5,819 bases of DNA from Parvibaculum sp. (GTDB taxonomy: Bacteria; Pseudomonadota; Alphaproteobacteria; Parvibaculales; Parvibaculaceae): the NCBI GenBank assembly GCA_020062605.1, contig JAGUWA010000430.1:1-5819 (forward strand), written 5' to 3'. The notes beneath the pieces were generated by a model. The model worked only from the letters and a program-made list of their open reading frames with translations. It was not told the origin of the DNA and made no database searches. A program made the translations under genes and the position numbers. Positions 5,199 to 5,819 of the stretch are shown one piece after another; positions within the stretch are counted from its first letter, which is position 1; the number at the start of each line of letters is the position of its first letter.

Positions 5199-5819
5199 CT
5201 AGCTCATGATCTCGATGATTTCGCGGATCTGGGGGATCGCTTCTTCGGCGGCTTCTTCGCCGAGACGGATCAACTCGTCCGCGTGATCGAAGTCGAGCAG
5301 GCTCAGATGGCCGACCTTCGGCGCGATCATGATGTCCGGCGGGTCGCCCGCCATGCGCATGCGGGCAAGGCGGTCCTGAACGATGTTCAGCGAAGCGAGC
5401 ATGACGCTGGCGATGCCGGGCTCGCGCCGCTTGCCGCCGATGACGCGGCGCATGAGTTCCTGCTCGGGCGAGCGCTTCCAGCGGAGGTTCCGGAGGCTCT
5501 TGCGGATGCGTTCGGCGACGGCGGGTGAGGCGGCGCCTTCCAGCATTTCGGTTTCGATCTCGGCTTCTTCCTCTTCCTTCTCCTCAATCTGCTCTTCCAG
5601 CTCGTGCAGGATGGCGTCTTCGGGGGAGACGGGCGCGGAAGCGCGGATGTAGCCGGGGAAGGCGGTCTCGTGGGCGCGGCGGCGCGCGGCCGGGTCGAAA
5701 GGATCGTTGTTGAGGTTGACGGCGATGACGACGCGGGCGCCAAGCGCGCGCGCCGCCGACACCGGTACTGGATTGACCAGCGCGCCGTCGACCAGCCAGC
5801 GGCCGCCAATCTTCACCGG
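5199..5819 (-). CDS. Patatin-like phospholipase family protein, C-terminal part (partial)
   Basis: The frame runs off the right edge, leaving the last 206 residues. Patatin-like enzymes are acyl hydrolases with a Ser-Asp dyad (GxSxG and D-G-A/G). The visible part starts with G-G-R-W-L-V-D-G-A-L-V-N-P-V-P-V, where D-G-A supplies the catalytic Asp; the serine motif lies outside the window. Next come R-V-V-I-A-V-N-L-N, then a variable region, then L-N-I-V-Q-D-R-L and G-D-P-P-D-I-M-I-A-P-K-V-G-H-L-S-L-L-D-F. These last blocks are typical of bacterial RssA/YlbK-like members. Counting from the first in-window valine, residues 68-93 form a strongly acidic heptad-like stretch (for example E-E-Q-I-E-E-K-E-E-E-E) that looks like a helical insert absent from short relatives. 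Substrate and location are unknown. The TAG stop at 5201-5199 faces the CBS gene, with no terminator visible between them. Confidence 0.9.
   Translation of the reverse strand, partial: PVKIGGRWLVDGALVNPVPVSAARALGARVVIAVNLNNDPFDPAARRRAHETAFPGYIRASAPVSPEDAILHELEEQIEEKEEEEAEIETEMLEGAASPAVAERIRKSLRNLRWKRSPEQELMRRVIGGKRREPGIASVMLASLNIVQDRLARMRMAGDPPDIMIAPKVGHLSLLDFDHADELIRLGEEAAEEAIPQIREIIEIMS

Overview
The window is GC-rich, with tightly packed genes on both strands and strong purine-rich Shine-Dalgarno sequences. The gene set (a DUF4389 membrane protein, a WHG-type TetR regulator, an RPE65-type carotenoid oxygenase, a GDYXXLXY/DUF2157 pair, a stand-alone two-CBS protein, and a patatin-like phospholipase with the LNIVQDR...GDPPD signature) suggests a chromosomal segment of an alphaproteobacterium, perhaps of the Parvibaculum/Hyphomicrobiales type. 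That placement is inferred from gene content only.

Layout. Positions 2-253 hold the C-terminal end of a rhomboid protease, followed by a terminator-like hairpin (279-310) and a small DUF4389 membrane protein (325-663). A TetR-family repressor (647-1330, minus strand) converges on that gene with a 17-base overlap. It is divergent from a carotenoid oxygenase gene (from 1438, plus strand). The region between them holds a TATAAT-type -10 usable on both strands and a 13-bp palindrome, which fits joint control by the repressor. The carotenoid oxygenase is broken: family-like sequence stops near 2163, about half way, with two of the four iron-binding histidines present.

After the break come about 430 bases (2164-2593) with no credible gene. 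They hold two near-identical 28-base copies of a PhoB-box-like array of 11-bp units, a hairpin at the breakpoint, a 20-base alternating purine-pyrimidine tract and a REP-like dispersed repeat.

A two-gene minus-strand operon follows: DUF2157 (4485-3196) and GDYXXLXY (3199-2594), coupled through an ATGA overlap, both membrane proteins of unknown function. A 266-base divergent intergenic region with a 17-base palindrome leads to a two-CBS-domain protein (4752-5180, plus). The right edge carries the C-terminal part of a patatin-like phospholipase (5819-5199, minus) with an unusual acidic coiled-coil insert.

The genes do not form one pathway. I do not see a convincing undescribed multi-gene system. 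The points most worth attention are the orphan Pho-box-like repeats beside the truncated oxygenase, the shared TetR-controlled promoter, and the hairpin placed directly before the DUF4389 ribosome-binding site.
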